From assembly GCA_964542455.1 (NCBI GenBank), contig CAZIUC010000016.1, forward strand, positions 1 to 64,000: DNA of 64,000 nucleotides, read 5' to 3'. The DNA comes from PFJX01 sp964542455. GTDB lineage: Bacteria > Pseudomonadota > Gammaproteobacteria > Burkholderiales > Thiobacillaceae. The notes below the pieces were generated by a model. That model did not search any database. It saw nothing but the letters and a program-made list of their open reading frames with translations, and had not been told where the DNA came from. The position numbers were made by a program, and so were the translations under genes. Positions 50,831 through 58,588 of the stretch are shown piece after piece. Position 1 is the first letter of the stretch, and each line of letters opens with the position of its first letter.

Positions 50831-52056
50831 ACATGCGGGGAATGATTCTGGCGCTAATTGTTGTTACGTTTTCCCTGACGGCACAGGCCGCGCCGGGCAG
50901 GTTGCTGCGTGACGAAAACCTGCGTCAGGAAGCGGGTCGAGATGCGCGGGTGCTGGCGCTGCTTTCGCGGAACAATCCGGTGGAAATATTGGAACGCCGA
51001 GGCGGCTGGCTACGGATCAGCGCGCCACAAGGCGAAGGCTGGGTGCGCCTGCTGTCGGTGCGCGGTGATGTGGCGGCGCAAGGCGCGCCCCTTGCCGAGT
51101 TGAAGGCCGAATTGATGCCCGGGTCGCAGCCTATCGAATCGCGTCTGGTCGCCGTGGCGGGCTTCCGTGGCGGCGAGGACGAAGAGCGGATCGAAGCGGC
51201 CGGCCGCAAGGCGTTGGAGATGCTTGACAGCTACCGGCTGCCGGGTGCTTCGCTCAGCGTCGATGCGGGGCGCCAGTTTGCTTCGGCTTGCGCTCCACTG
51301 TCTTTTCCGGAAGTGGCCAAAGCATCGGCACCGAGTGGCGCGCGCCTGTCCCTGATGTCGGCCTGGCTGTTGAACCGGATGAGCGTCGAGGATGAAGCCA
51401 AGATCGGACGTGCGCTCGCAGCCCGCTTGCTGACCATCCTGCCCCCCGTCGATGATCCCGACCTGCAGCGTTACCTCAATCAGGTCGGGAACCGGATGGT
51501 CGCCGCCATGGGCCGGCAGAGTGATCTGCCCTGGTTGTTTGCCGTGCTCGACAGCGAGGAGATTTATGCCTACTCCACGCCCGGCGGCCATGTCTTCATC
51601 ACGCGCGGCCTCTATCGTCTCCTGCGCGATGAGGGAGAGTTGGCGGCACTGCTGGCGCGCGAGGTCGTTCACCTGGCCGACAAGCGTCTGCTGCGTGATC
51701 TGCGGCAATACGCGCCCAACACCGGTCGCCCACGCGACGAGACGGATTTTCTGCGCCAGTTGCTGGGCAACGGGCTGGATATGCTGAGCCGCCCCTATTC
51801 CGTCGAAAGCGAATTCGAGGCTGATCGTGCCGCGGTATTGTTGACCGCGCGTGCCGGTTACGACCCCTATGCCTTGGCCGCTTTCCTGCAAAGCCTGGGA
51901 GGCGTGCCTGAGAACGACCCGCGCCAGGCCTTGCTGTCGCGCACGCAACCGCGCGCGGATGCCCGCCTGGAGCGTCTGGCGAAAACCATGGAAGAATGCC
52001 TGGCCGCCCTGCCGATGAGCCAGACTCGGATCACGCCCCTTTTTCGGATGAATTGA
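50827..52056 (+). CDS. Exported SH3 / M48-like fusion with broken zinc motif
   Basis: The 409-residue protein joins an SH3 domain (about 20-75, 'GWLRISAPQGEGWVRLLSV') and the 'LVAVAGFRG' segment of the two SH3 proteins to an M48 peptidase domain. In the zinc motif the first His is replaced by Arg (Arg278-Glu279-Val-Val-His282), while the 'EFEADR' Glu331 is kept, so zinc binding and catalysis are doubtful. A signal peptide ('LIVVTFSLTAQA') is present; the start may be the Met at 50827, 50833 or 50842. The gene looks like a fusion of the cluster's SH3 and M48 types that has become a regulatory pseudo-protease. Confidence 0.85.
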   Translation: MNMRGMILALIVVTFSLTAQAAPGRLLRDENLRQEAGRDARVLALLSRNNPVEILERRGGWLRISAPQGEGWVRLLSVRGDVAAQGAPLAELKAELMPGSQPIESRLVAVAGFRGGEDEERIEAAGRKALEMLDSYRLPGASLSVDAGRQFASACAPLSFPEVAKASAPSGARLSLMSAWLLNRMSVEDEAKIGRALAARLLTILPPVDDPDLQRYLNQVGNRMVAAMGRQSDLPWLFAVLDSEEIYAYSTPGGHVFITRGLYRLLRDEGELAALLAREVVHLADKRLLRDLRQYAPNTGRPRDETDFLRQLLGNGLDMLSRPYSVESEFEADRAAVLLTARAGYDPYALAAFLQSLGGVPENDPRQALLSRTQPRADARLERLAKTMEECLAALPMSQTRITPLFRMN

Positions 52057-52086
52057 CATGCAACGACCCTCTCAGCGCTTGCAGCT

Positions 52087-54294
52087 ATGACCCTCAACCA
52101 GCGCAGCCGCCGTTTTCTCGGGCAATTCGGACTTTCCCTACTGTTCCTGCTGATGCTGGCCGGTCACGTGGGGCAGGTCTACAACCTGTTCTTCGTGGCG
52201 AAACTGGATGCCGCGCTGTACGACCTGAAGCTGCGTATCTTCCGGCCGCAAACCGTGGATGAGCGGGTGGTCATCGTCGATATCGACGATAAGAGCCTCA
52301 AGGAAATCGGCCGCTGGCCTTGGCCGCGCGAGGAGGTCGCCAAGCTCACCCGCAGCCTGTTCGAGCAATACGGCGTTGCCGCCATCGGCTTCGACGTGGT
52401 GTTCTCCGAGCCGGATCAAAGCTCCGGGCTGCCGGTGCTGGAGCGCATGGCGCGCGGTCCGCTGGCGGGAGACGCCGGCTTCGCGGCCAACCTGGCTCGC
52501 CTCCGCCCGCAACTGGATTACGACGGCAAACTGGCCGAAGCGCTAGGCGGAGGCCCTTCCGTCTTGGGTTACTACTTCAATTTCGCGCCACCCGTGGAGA
52601 TCAACGGGCAGTTGCCGGCGCCGCTGTTCTCTTGCGCCGAGCTGGCGAAATACGGCGTCACGCCGCAGCACGCGGTCGGCTACAACGCCAACCTGAATGT
52701 CCTGCAAGAGCACGCCGACAGTGCCGCCTTCTACAACATGGAAGCGGATTTCGACGGTGTGGCGCGGCGTATGCCGGTGCTCATGGAATACAACGGTCAG
52801 TGTTATGGCTCGCTGGCCTTCATGACGACCCGCGCCGGCATGGGGTCGGAGACCCCGAAGATTGTTCCGGCCCAGGGGTATCGCCCCACCATGCTGGACA
52901 TGGATGGTCTGCTGGTGCCCCTGGACGCTCAGGCGCTGGCCCTGGTGCCCTACCGCGCCGCCAATGCCTTCGCCTATGTTTCCGCCAGCGATGTGATCCA
53001 CACAAGGGTGCCGTCGGCCAGCCTGGAAGGCCGCATCGTGCTGATCGGTTCCACCGCGCCGGGCATCATGGACCTGCGCGTCACCCCGGTCTCCAAAGTG
53101 CTGCCGGGTGTGGAAATTCACGCCAGCCTGATTTCCGGCATTCTCGACGGCACGGTGAAATGGGCACCGGCCGGAGTGCGCGGCATGGAACTGGCCAGCA
53201 TCGCCATCGCCGGCCTGTTGCTGGCCGCTCTGCTGCCGATCGTTTCACCACTCTGGGCCGCCCTGGCGACCCTGGGCCTGAGCCTGCTGCTGATCGGAGG
53301 AGATTTCTATGCCTGGTCCGCCTGGCATACCCAGCTTCCCCTGGCGGCATCGCTGCTCGCGGTATTGGGGCTGTTCGTGCTCAACATGAGTTACGGCTTT
53401 TTCGTCGAGGCGCGTTCCAAGGCGCAGATCACCAAGCTGTTCGGGCAATACATCCCCCCCGAGTTGGTCGACGAAATGGCCAAGGACCCGGCGCGTTACA
53501 GCCTGCGCGGCGAATCCAAGGTGATGACCGTGTTGTTCTCCGATATCGTCAGCTTCACCAGCTTCTCGGAGAAGCTGGAAGCCGCGCAGCTGGCCGAGAT
53601 GCTCAACATGTACCTCTCCGCCATGACCCGTATCGTTCAGGAGGGACGCGGCACCATCGACAAGTACATCGGCGACGCGGTCATGGCTTTCTGGGGCGCG
53701 CCCATGAGCGATGAGCATCACGCCCGCGATGCCGTCCTGGTCGCCCTGGCCATGCAGAAAGGCCTGCTGGAACTCAATCCGCGTCTGCAGGAACATGGCT
53801 GGCCACCGGTGAAGATCGGAGTCGGCGTCAATACCGGCCGCATGAGCGTCGGCAACATGGGTTCCGAATTCCGCATGGCCTACACGGTCATGGCCGACGC
53901 GGTGAACCTGGCTTCGCGTCTGGAAGCCCTCACCCGCCAATATGGCGTCGGTGTGCTGGCGGGAGAGACCACCAAGGCTGATTGCCCGGATCTGAGTTTC
54001 CAACTTGTCGATCGAGTGCGGGTCAAGGGCAAGGACGTGCCGGTGGCCATATACGAACCCCTCGGCATCACGGCGGAGTTGCCGCAGGAACGGCTCAAGG
54101 AAGCGGCCTTGTTCGAGGCGGCCCTCACCGATTACCAGGCACGCCGCTGGGACGAAGCTGAAATCAAGCTGATGCAATTGGGCAAGCTCAACCAGCGCAA
54201 GCTGTATCAGGTCTATCTCGACCGCGTCACCCATTTCCGCTTCAACCCACCCCCGGCCGAGTGGGATGGCGTTTTTACCTACACCACCAAATAG
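52087..54294 (+). CDS. CHASE2-domain adenylate cyclase
   Basis: The 735-residue membrane protein has an N-terminal transmembrane helix, a periplasmic CHASE2 sensor domain (about 45-355, 'DERVVIVDIDDKSLKEIGRWPWPR', 'GRIVLIGSTAPGIMDLRVTP'), three transmembrane helices (about 365-440) and a class III cyclase domain. Metal-binding Asp486 ('FSDIVSF') and Asp530, the adenine-selecting Lys526 ('DKYIGD') and Asp604, and Asn607/Arg611 ('DAVNLASR') are all present, so it should make cyclic AMP. The CHASE2 ligand is unknown. It follows the SH3-M48 fusion by 30 bases and precedes a phosphodiesterase-like gene. Confidence 0.95.
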   Translation: MTLNQRSRRFLGQFGLSLLFLLMLAGHVGQVYNLFFVAKLDAALYDLKLRIFRPQTVDERVVIVDIDDKSLKEIGRWPWPREEVAKLTRSLFEQYGVAAIGFDVVFSEPDQSSGLPVLERMARGPLAGDAGFAANLARLRPQLDYDGKLAEALGGGPSVLGYYFNFAPPVEINGQLPAPLFSCAELAKYGVTPQHAVGYNANLNVLQEHADSAAFYNMEADFDGVARRMPVLMEYNGQCYGSLAFMTTRAGMGSETPKIVPAQGYRPTMLDMDGLLVPLDAQALALVPYRAANAFAYVSASDVIHTRVPSASLEGRIVLIGSTAPGIMDLRVTPVSKVLPGVEIHASLISGILDGTVKWAPAGVRGMELASIAIAGLLLAALLPIVSPLWAALATLGLSLLLIGGDFYAWSAWHTQLPLAASLLAVLGLFVLNMSYGFFVEARSKAQITKLFGQYIPPELVDEMAKDPARYSLRGESKVMTVLFSDIVSFTSFSEKLEAAQLAEMLNMYLSAMTRIVQEGRGTIDKYIGDAVMAFWGAPMSDEHHARDAVLVALAMQKGLLELNPRLQEHGWPPVKIGVGVNTGRMSVGNMGSEFRMAYTVMADAVNLASRLEALTRQYGVGVLAGETTKADCPDLSFQLVDRVRVKGKDVPVAIYEPLGITAELPQERLKEAALFEAALTDYQARRWDEAEIKLMQLGKLNQRKLYQVYLDRVTHFRFNPPPAEWDGVFTYTTK

Positions 54295-54309
54295 GTGACG
54301 AGAAAAGCC

Positions 54310-55071
54310 ATGAAAATCAATGTGCTGGGCTGCTCGGGTGGTATTGGCGATGGTCGTCATACCACGTCTTTTTTAATCGATGACGACATTCTGCTGGATG
54401 CGGGAACCGGCGTCACCCGCCTTACCCGCGCGGCGCTGGCGAAGGTGGACCACGTATTCCTGACCCATTCCCACCTCGACCACATCCTCTGTCTGCCGCT
54501 CCTGCTGGACAGTGTCGCGGGCGAACGCGGCCATGCCCTGGTGCTGCATGCCTTGCCGGAGGTCCTGGAAATTCTCAAGGACCACTTGTTCAACTGGCGC
54601 ATCTGGCCGGATTTTTCGCGCATTCCCAGCGTGGAGGCGCCGTTCCTGCACTACGCGCCGCTGGAAATCGGCATGCCGGTGCGGTTGGGGAATCGGGAGA
54701 TCACCGCCATCCCCGCCAACCATGTGGTTCCGGCGGTTGGCTATCTGTTGCGCGGCTCCAGCGGCAGCCTCCTGTTTTCGGGGGATACCAGCAGCCATGC
54801 GGTGCTATGGGAACTGGCCGACGCGGCCAAGGACCTGAAACACCTCATCGTCGAGTGTTCCTTTCCCAATGCGCAGGCCGATGTCGCACACGCCTCGAAA
54901 CATTACTGCCCGGAAACCCTGGCCGCCGATCTCGCCCTGATGCACCCCGATCCTTCAGTCTGGATCACCCATCTCAAACCCGGCGGCGAGGAGGGCATCA
55001 TGGCCGAACTGGATGCCCTGGCGCCGGGTCGCGTGCAGGCGCTGGAAGAGGGGATGGAGTTCGATTTGTAG
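54310..55071 (+). CDS. Metallo-beta-lactamase-fold protein, cyclic-nucleotide phosphodiesterase-like
   Basis: From the Met at 54310 the protein has 253 residues; the GTG at 54295 directly after the cyclase stop is an alternative. The metal motif His53-Ser-His55-Leu-Asp57-His58 ('HSHLDH'), the distal 'LFSGDTSS' Asp and 'ITHLKPG' His are intact. Overall it resembles class II 3',5'-cyclic nucleotide phosphodiesterases ('VLGCSGGIGDGRHTTSFLIDDDILLDAGTG'). Paired with the cyclase it would remove the cyclic AMP made next door. It has no signal peptide and ends the cluster; no clear terminator follows. Confidence 0.85.
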   Translation: MKINVLGCSGGIGDGRHTTSFLIDDDILLDAGTGVTRLTRAALAKVDHVFLTHSHLDHILCLPLLLDSVAGERGHALVLHALPEVLEILKDHLFNWRIWPDFSRIPSVEAPFLHYAPLEIGMPVRLGNREITAIPANHVVPAVGYLLRGSSGSLLFSGDTSSHAVLWELADAAKDLKHLIVECSFPNAQADVAHASKHYCPETLAADLALMHPDPSVWITHLKPGGEEGIMAELDALAPGRVQALEEGMEFDL

Positions 55072-55260
55072 GTTTGGGTCCTTGCCTACAAGCCTGCCCA
55101 AACAGCATCCTGGAATGGGTTGGGGAAAACCATTCTCCGCTGCCGATGGGATCAATTTCGAGTTTGTGCCGCGACATGGGGTGGGGGACTGGTTCTACGG
55201 TTAAGGATCAGAAACTGCCAGGAACCTCCCTTCAAGTTGATCAACATGAACGACTCATGA

Positions 55261-55292
55261 TCGGCCTTATGTGAAGCTTCACATAAGGCCGA
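55261..55292. repeat. Perfect 32-base palindrome
   Basis: Positions 55261-55292 read identically on both strands, with a HindIII-like centre (AAGCTT) and no loop; the half-site is 'tcggccttatgtgaag'. Chance formation is very unlikely. It may be a binding or recombination site for a dimeric protein of the neighbouring mobile element. Confidence 0.85.
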
Positions 55293-55445
55293 GCAAGAGA
55301 CATACGATGCTACCCGCTTGAGTGACCGCAACGCATCGTCCTTGTCTCCCCAGTAGTGATTCCGCTGGTGTTTCCACGCTAACGCCTGTGATCGGTTATG
55401 CCGGCGGCCGTGTATTGCCGGCTTGAAACCCGGTGCCCATAAAAA

Positions 55446-55480
55446 ATGTCCGCTGTCAAGCATTTCTTGATAGCGGACAT
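55446..55480. repeat. Inverted repeat with 7-base spacer, possible recombinase core site
   Basis: The arms ATGTCCGCTGTCAA (55446-55459) and TTGATAGCGGACAT (55467-55480) are reverse complements with one mismatch, separated by GCATTTC. Two inverted arms of this size around a 6-8 base spacer are the plan of tyrosine-recombinase crossover sites. Confidence 0.6.
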
Positions 55481-55662
55481 CGTGCTAAAAGTCTATAGAC
55501 AGCAGCAGTTTAGGGGATTTTCCAGTAACTTCGGCCCACTACTGATTTGTGGACTGGGAGCCACATAGGAGCATCGCGATAGCAAACCCAGGAGCGCTGC
55601 AGCGAATGGATTGCGCACGGTAAGACCTCGTTCATCGATCACCATCTCTGCAAAGTTCCCCC

Positions 55663-55697
55663 CAAAAACGAAAACGCGCAGCTCGTGGGCTGCGCGC
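55663..55697 (-). terminator. Rho-independent terminator for the minus-strand genes
   Basis: On the minus strand the stem GCGCAGC / GCTGCGC with a six-base loop is followed by TTTTCGTTTTT. It lies about 40 bases after the small peptide gene and would end transcription coming from the trb operon or from that gene. Confidence 0.8.
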
Positions 55698-55736
55698 TCC
55701 TGGCAGAACCGAAGGCCTTGTTACGCGGCCTCGGCA

Positions 55737-55856
55737 TTAACTCGAAGAAGCATTGGATCGAGCACAGATGAACTGTGCACCTCCAGCGCCAACGAAGACC
55801 GACAGTGCCACAGCCCAACTTGCCACGAAATTAAGTTTGAAGTTTGTTTTCTTCAT
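55737..55856 (-). CDS. Small signal-peptide-like protein, 39 aa
   Basis: A 39-residue frame starts 'MKKTNFKLNFVASWAVALSV' behind an excellent ribosome site (AAGGAGGT, four bases before the ATG) and is followed by a strong terminator. A basic N-terminus and a hydrophobic stretch (about residues 10-27) resemble a signal peptide or a single membrane helix; the remainder, with one Cys and several Ser, is short. I do not recognise it. It could be an exported peptide, a small membrane protein or the first part of a decayed gene. Its place at the end of the trb operon suggests it belongs to the conjugative element. Confidence 0.5.
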   Translation of the reverse strand: MKKTNFKLNFVASWAVALSVFVGAGGAQFICARSNASSS

Positions 55857-56031
55857 AATTACCTCCTTGGTTTGTTGTGCGTTGGTAAGGGTACGGTGCT
55901 TGTTGTTAGTGGGAATCTCACCCAGCAATCGGACGGTTCGCTCTGTCTTCTGAATCTGTTGATACGTCAGGCTGATTGAACTATCGGTCTTCTCGCTCCA
56001 ATGCTTCCTCTTTGTGACTGGTATGCACAGT
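55857..56031. other. Gap between the small peptide gene and the trb operon end
   Basis: The minus-strand frame of the small peptide stays open through this gap, and the reading is not implausible as protein, but it lacks a start with a ribosome site. No repeat or terminator stands out. A promoter for the small peptide may lie here. Confidence 0.35.
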
Positions 56032-56283
56032 TTACCGTGAGGCGGTTCCAGTTGCTTGACTACTTGCACGGCCCCCTTTCCTGAATCCCCGATCCCCAGC
56101 CATGAAAGCCTCAAGCATGTAAGGGACCAGCGCCATCGCATCGACCATCTCGCCATAGGTCTGTGCGTGCATAGCGGCGTATCGGTCAAGTTTGGCCTTG
56201 AGGTCAGCCGGGCACGCAAAAGTCAGCTTGATGCTCTCGGTCTTGGGCAGCGGCCCCAGCCGCAGCTTGCGCGTAGTGCTCAT
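56032..56283 (-). CDS. DUF2274 protein of the trb operon
   Basis: The 83-residue protein 'MSTTRKLRLGPLPKTESIKL' belongs to the DUF2274 family that regularly follows trbI in conjugative elements. The middle ('FACPADLKAKLDRYAAMHAQTYG') resembles a small ribbon-helix-helix-like DNA-binding or structural unit. Its ATG overlaps the trbI stop (56280-56283). The frame continues upstream inside trbI, but that part is antisense-like and not used. Function unknown; it may regulate or assist transfer. Confidence 0.85.
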   Translation of the reverse strand: MSTTRKLRLGPLPKTESIKLTFACPADLKAKLDRYAAMHAQTYGEMVDAMALVPYMLEAFMAGDRGFRKGGRASSQATGTASR

Positions 56284-57572
56284 CGTGAAGTCCCCCGATT
56301 GAAAAACAGCGGCTGATAGGGTCGCAGGACCAGATCCCGGTTGACGATGATGCGCACCGGCAGGCCCGGCCGCTCGGTCAAGGTGGGCTGAATGTTGAGG
56401 TTGCGACGGGTCATCTCTTGGCCGACCTGGTTCACGCTGTCCTGCAAGCTGTTGCGTCCCGCGTTGATGACGCGATCGCCATTCTGGCGGTTCTCCGGGG
56501 CGGCCAGCTCGGCACCGACGCCCAGCAGCGTCGTCAGCGCAGCACCGGCGAAGATGCGGTCCCAATGCCAATCAACGCCATCTTCCAATCCGGAGTTGCC
56601 GGCCGGGTCGGCACCGGCCAAGTTGTCCAGCGTCAGCGAGGACGTGTCGGGCAGGATGATCCGGTTCCATACCACCTGTACCCTGCTTTGCCCGTAGCTC
56701 ACCTGGCTGTTGTAGCGGCCGAGGATGCGAGAACCCTGCGGGATCAGTACAAACTTACCCGTGGCCGTGTCATAGACTGGCTCCGTCACCGTGGCGATCA
56801 CGTCGCCCGGCAGATCGGACTTGATGCCCGTGACCAGGGCACCAGCGATTACCGTACCGGCCATGACCTGATACGGTGAAGTCGGCATTTTCAGATTCCC
56901 GGAATTACGGGTTTCCGTAGTTCCGGCTTTCAGGAACGCCTCTTTCTGGTCCTGCCGGTTCTGCACGGCGGTCGGATCGGCCGGCTGCGCTGCTGTCGAG
57001 GCTGGTCCTGCAGCCATCGGATCGAAGCTCGCAAGACCGGATGCAGGGCTGGCCGTGGCCACCTGCGTCGGTGCGGCAGCGGCGCGCTGGTTGCTGGAAC
57101 GGAAGAACACCGATGCCCCTGCCGCCGCTTCCGATTCCTTGCGCTGGGCGTCGTGCTCGGCATTTGCCGGAGCGTGGCCGGGTGGCGTATAAGTGGGCGT
57201 CACTGGCTGCTGCGACTTCACGATGGCGGGCCCCAAGTCGCCCGGCAGCGGCGGCCCCAGCTCGGGTACTTGGGGAGGCAACGCTCTCGGTAGCTTGGAG
57301 TAATCGGTCGGAAGCTGGTCCAGCCCTTCCGAGCGCGAAACACGATCCACGTTGTAAAGCTCGGCCTGTTCGCTTGCACTGCGCTTGCGCGGTTGCAGCG
57401 ACCACATCGTGGCGCCCAGCACGGCAACGGCGAGGCCACCAGCCAGGATCGTCAATGTGCGCCGGTTCAAGCGAGTCACCGGGCGCGGCTGGGCTCGCAG
57501 CGCTACGTTCTCTGGCGCGACCTTTGGGGCGGCGTCGGGAACTGGCGTATCAGGGGTGTCGTTCTGGCTCAT
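56280..57572 (-). CDS. trbI: Conjugal transfer protein TrbI (VirB10-like)
   Basis: TrbI is the VirB10-type protein that spans inner and outer membranes in the type IV secretion core. The 430-residue protein has one transmembrane helix ('TLTILAGGLAVAVLGATMW', near residue 45), a Pro-rich periplasmic linker and the conserved C-terminal domain with 'GTVIAGALVTGIKSDLPGDV' and 'IPQGSRILGRYNSQVSYGQ'. The ATG at 57572 is preferred over the TTG six bases upstream. It follows trbG by two bases and overlaps the DUF2274 gene. Confidence 0.95.
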   Translation of the reverse strand: MSQNDTPDTPVPDAAPKVAPENVALRAQPRPVTRLNRRTLTILAGGLAVAVLGATMWSLQPRKRSASEQAELYNVDRVSRSEGLDQLPTDYSKLPRALPPQVPELGPPLPGDLGPAIVKSQQPVTPTYTPPGHAPANAEHDAQRKESEAAAGASVFFRSSNQRAAAAPTQVATASPASGLASFDPMAAGPASTAAQPADPTAVQNRQDQKEAFLKAGTTETRNSGNLKMPTSPYQVMAGTVIAGALVTGIKSDLPGDVIATVTEPVYDTATGKFVLIPQGSRILGRYNSQVSYGQSRVQVVWNRIILPDTSSLTLDNLAGADPAGNSGLEDGVDWHWDRIFAGAALTTLLGVGAELAAPENRQNGDRVINAGRNSLQDSVNQVGQEMTRRNLNIQPTLTERPGLPVRIIVNRDLVLRPYQPLFFNRGTSR

Positions 57573-57574
57573 GG

Positions 57575-58588
57575 TCAATTCCCCCGCTCTGCGCCCACGA
57601 CCCCATCCGTGCGCTCAATCCGCACCACTTCGCTCTTGTCGCCACCCAGGCGCAGCTCGGCCGCGCCGAACAGCCGATCGACGATGTAGTACGGCGAGCG
57701 GAAACGGTAGTTCACTAGTTGCCCATTGCCTTGAGCACCGATCACGAACAGCGGCGGCAGTTCCCCCTGGGCGATGCCTGGTGGGAACTGGATATAGACC
57801 TTCTCGCCGTCGTCGAAGGCGCGCAGCGGCTTCCACGGCGGCGTGCTGCCGCTGATGGCATAGCGGAAGCGAATCTTCTCCAGCGACAGGCCGGTATCGA
57901 CCGGTGCGGTCGCCTGCGCGGCCTGGGCCTGCCGTTGCAGGGCCAGCATCCGATCCTTCGGGTATTCCCACGACACCGAAGCCATCCAGGCGCGTTCGGT
58001 CGAGGTCAGCTCGATCAGGTAGGTGCGCCGACTGGTGGTGACAACCAGATTGGTCTTGAGGCCCGAGCGGATCGGCTTGACCAGCACGCTGACGCGCAGC
58101 GCATCACCCGTACCGCTGGAGGTGTCACCGACAATCCAGCGCACCGTATCGCCAGCGGCAACCGTCACCAATTCCTCGCCGGGTTGAAGAGAAATGACCG
58201 TCACCCGCCCCGGTGCTGCATAGACCTGATACAGCGCGCCATCGGTGAAGGGCCAGACCTGGATGGCGTTAACGTAGCCCTCGCGCGTGGGCGCGATACG
58301 CGCCTCGGCATTGGCACGCGATACCCGTAGCTTTTCATCGGCGGGTTCCGGTGCTGCCTTGGCCTCGATGCTCTCGGGCAGAGGTTTCATCTGCGCCGGC
58401 ATCGGCAGCACCTTCGGCACCTCCACGACTTCGACCGGTTTGGGCAGTTCGGGCAGCGGCTGGGCCTGCACCGGCTCATCGAGCGAGATGGCCGGCGGCG
58501 GTGTGCCCTTCGTGGCGCAGCCCTGTAGCGACAGAACTGACGCGGCAAGCGTCAACAACAAAGCGTAAAAGCGGAAAGTGTGGTTCAT
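57575..58588 (-). CDS. trbG: Conjugal transfer protein TrbG (VirB9-like lipoprotein)
   Basis: From the Met at 58588 the protein has 337 residues with a lipoprotein signal ('LLTLAASVLSLQGCATKG') and the VirB9/TrbG domain in the C-terminal two thirds ('TREGYVNAIQVWPFTDGALYQVYAAPG', 'IRFRYAISG'). It forms the outer-membrane-side ring with TrbI. Its start overlaps the trbF stop by four bases. A Pro-rich spacer follows the lipid site. Confidence 0.94.
   Translation of the reverse strand: MNHTFRFYALLLTLAASVLSLQGCATKGTPPPAISLDEPVQAQPLPELPKPVEVVEVPKVLPMPAQMKPLPESIEAKAAPEPADEKLRVSRANAEARIAPTREGYVNAIQVWPFTDGALYQVYAAPGRVTVISLQPGEELVTVAAGDTVRWIVGDTSSGTGDALRVSVLVKPIRSGLKTNLVVTTSRRTYLIELTSTERAWMASVSWEYPKDRMLALQRQAQAAQATAPVDTGLSLEKIRFRYAISGSTPPWKPLRAFDDGEKVYIQFPPGIAQGELPPLFVIGAQGNGQLVNYRFRSPYYIVDRLFGAAELRLGGDKSEVVRIERTDGVVGAERGN

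Larger units (their letters stand above)
55072..55736. other. Boundary region between the CHAT cluster and the conjugative element
   Basis: No confident gene is present. Base composition is lower in GC than on both sides. It holds a 32-base perfect palindrome (55261-55292), an interrupted inverted repeat (55446-55480) and a terminator (55663-55697). A minus-strand frame at 55493-55645 (50 codons, containing 'VIDERGLTVRNPFAAALLG') reads like a fragment of a protein but cannot be assigned. The mixture suits the edge of an integrated mobile element. Confidence 0.5.

Noticed and set aside
55152..55463. Minus-strand open frame of 103 codons in the boundary region
   Set aside because: It runs through the perfect palindrome and has no motif, start signal or recognisable similarity; it may be a remnant but cannot be supported as a gene.
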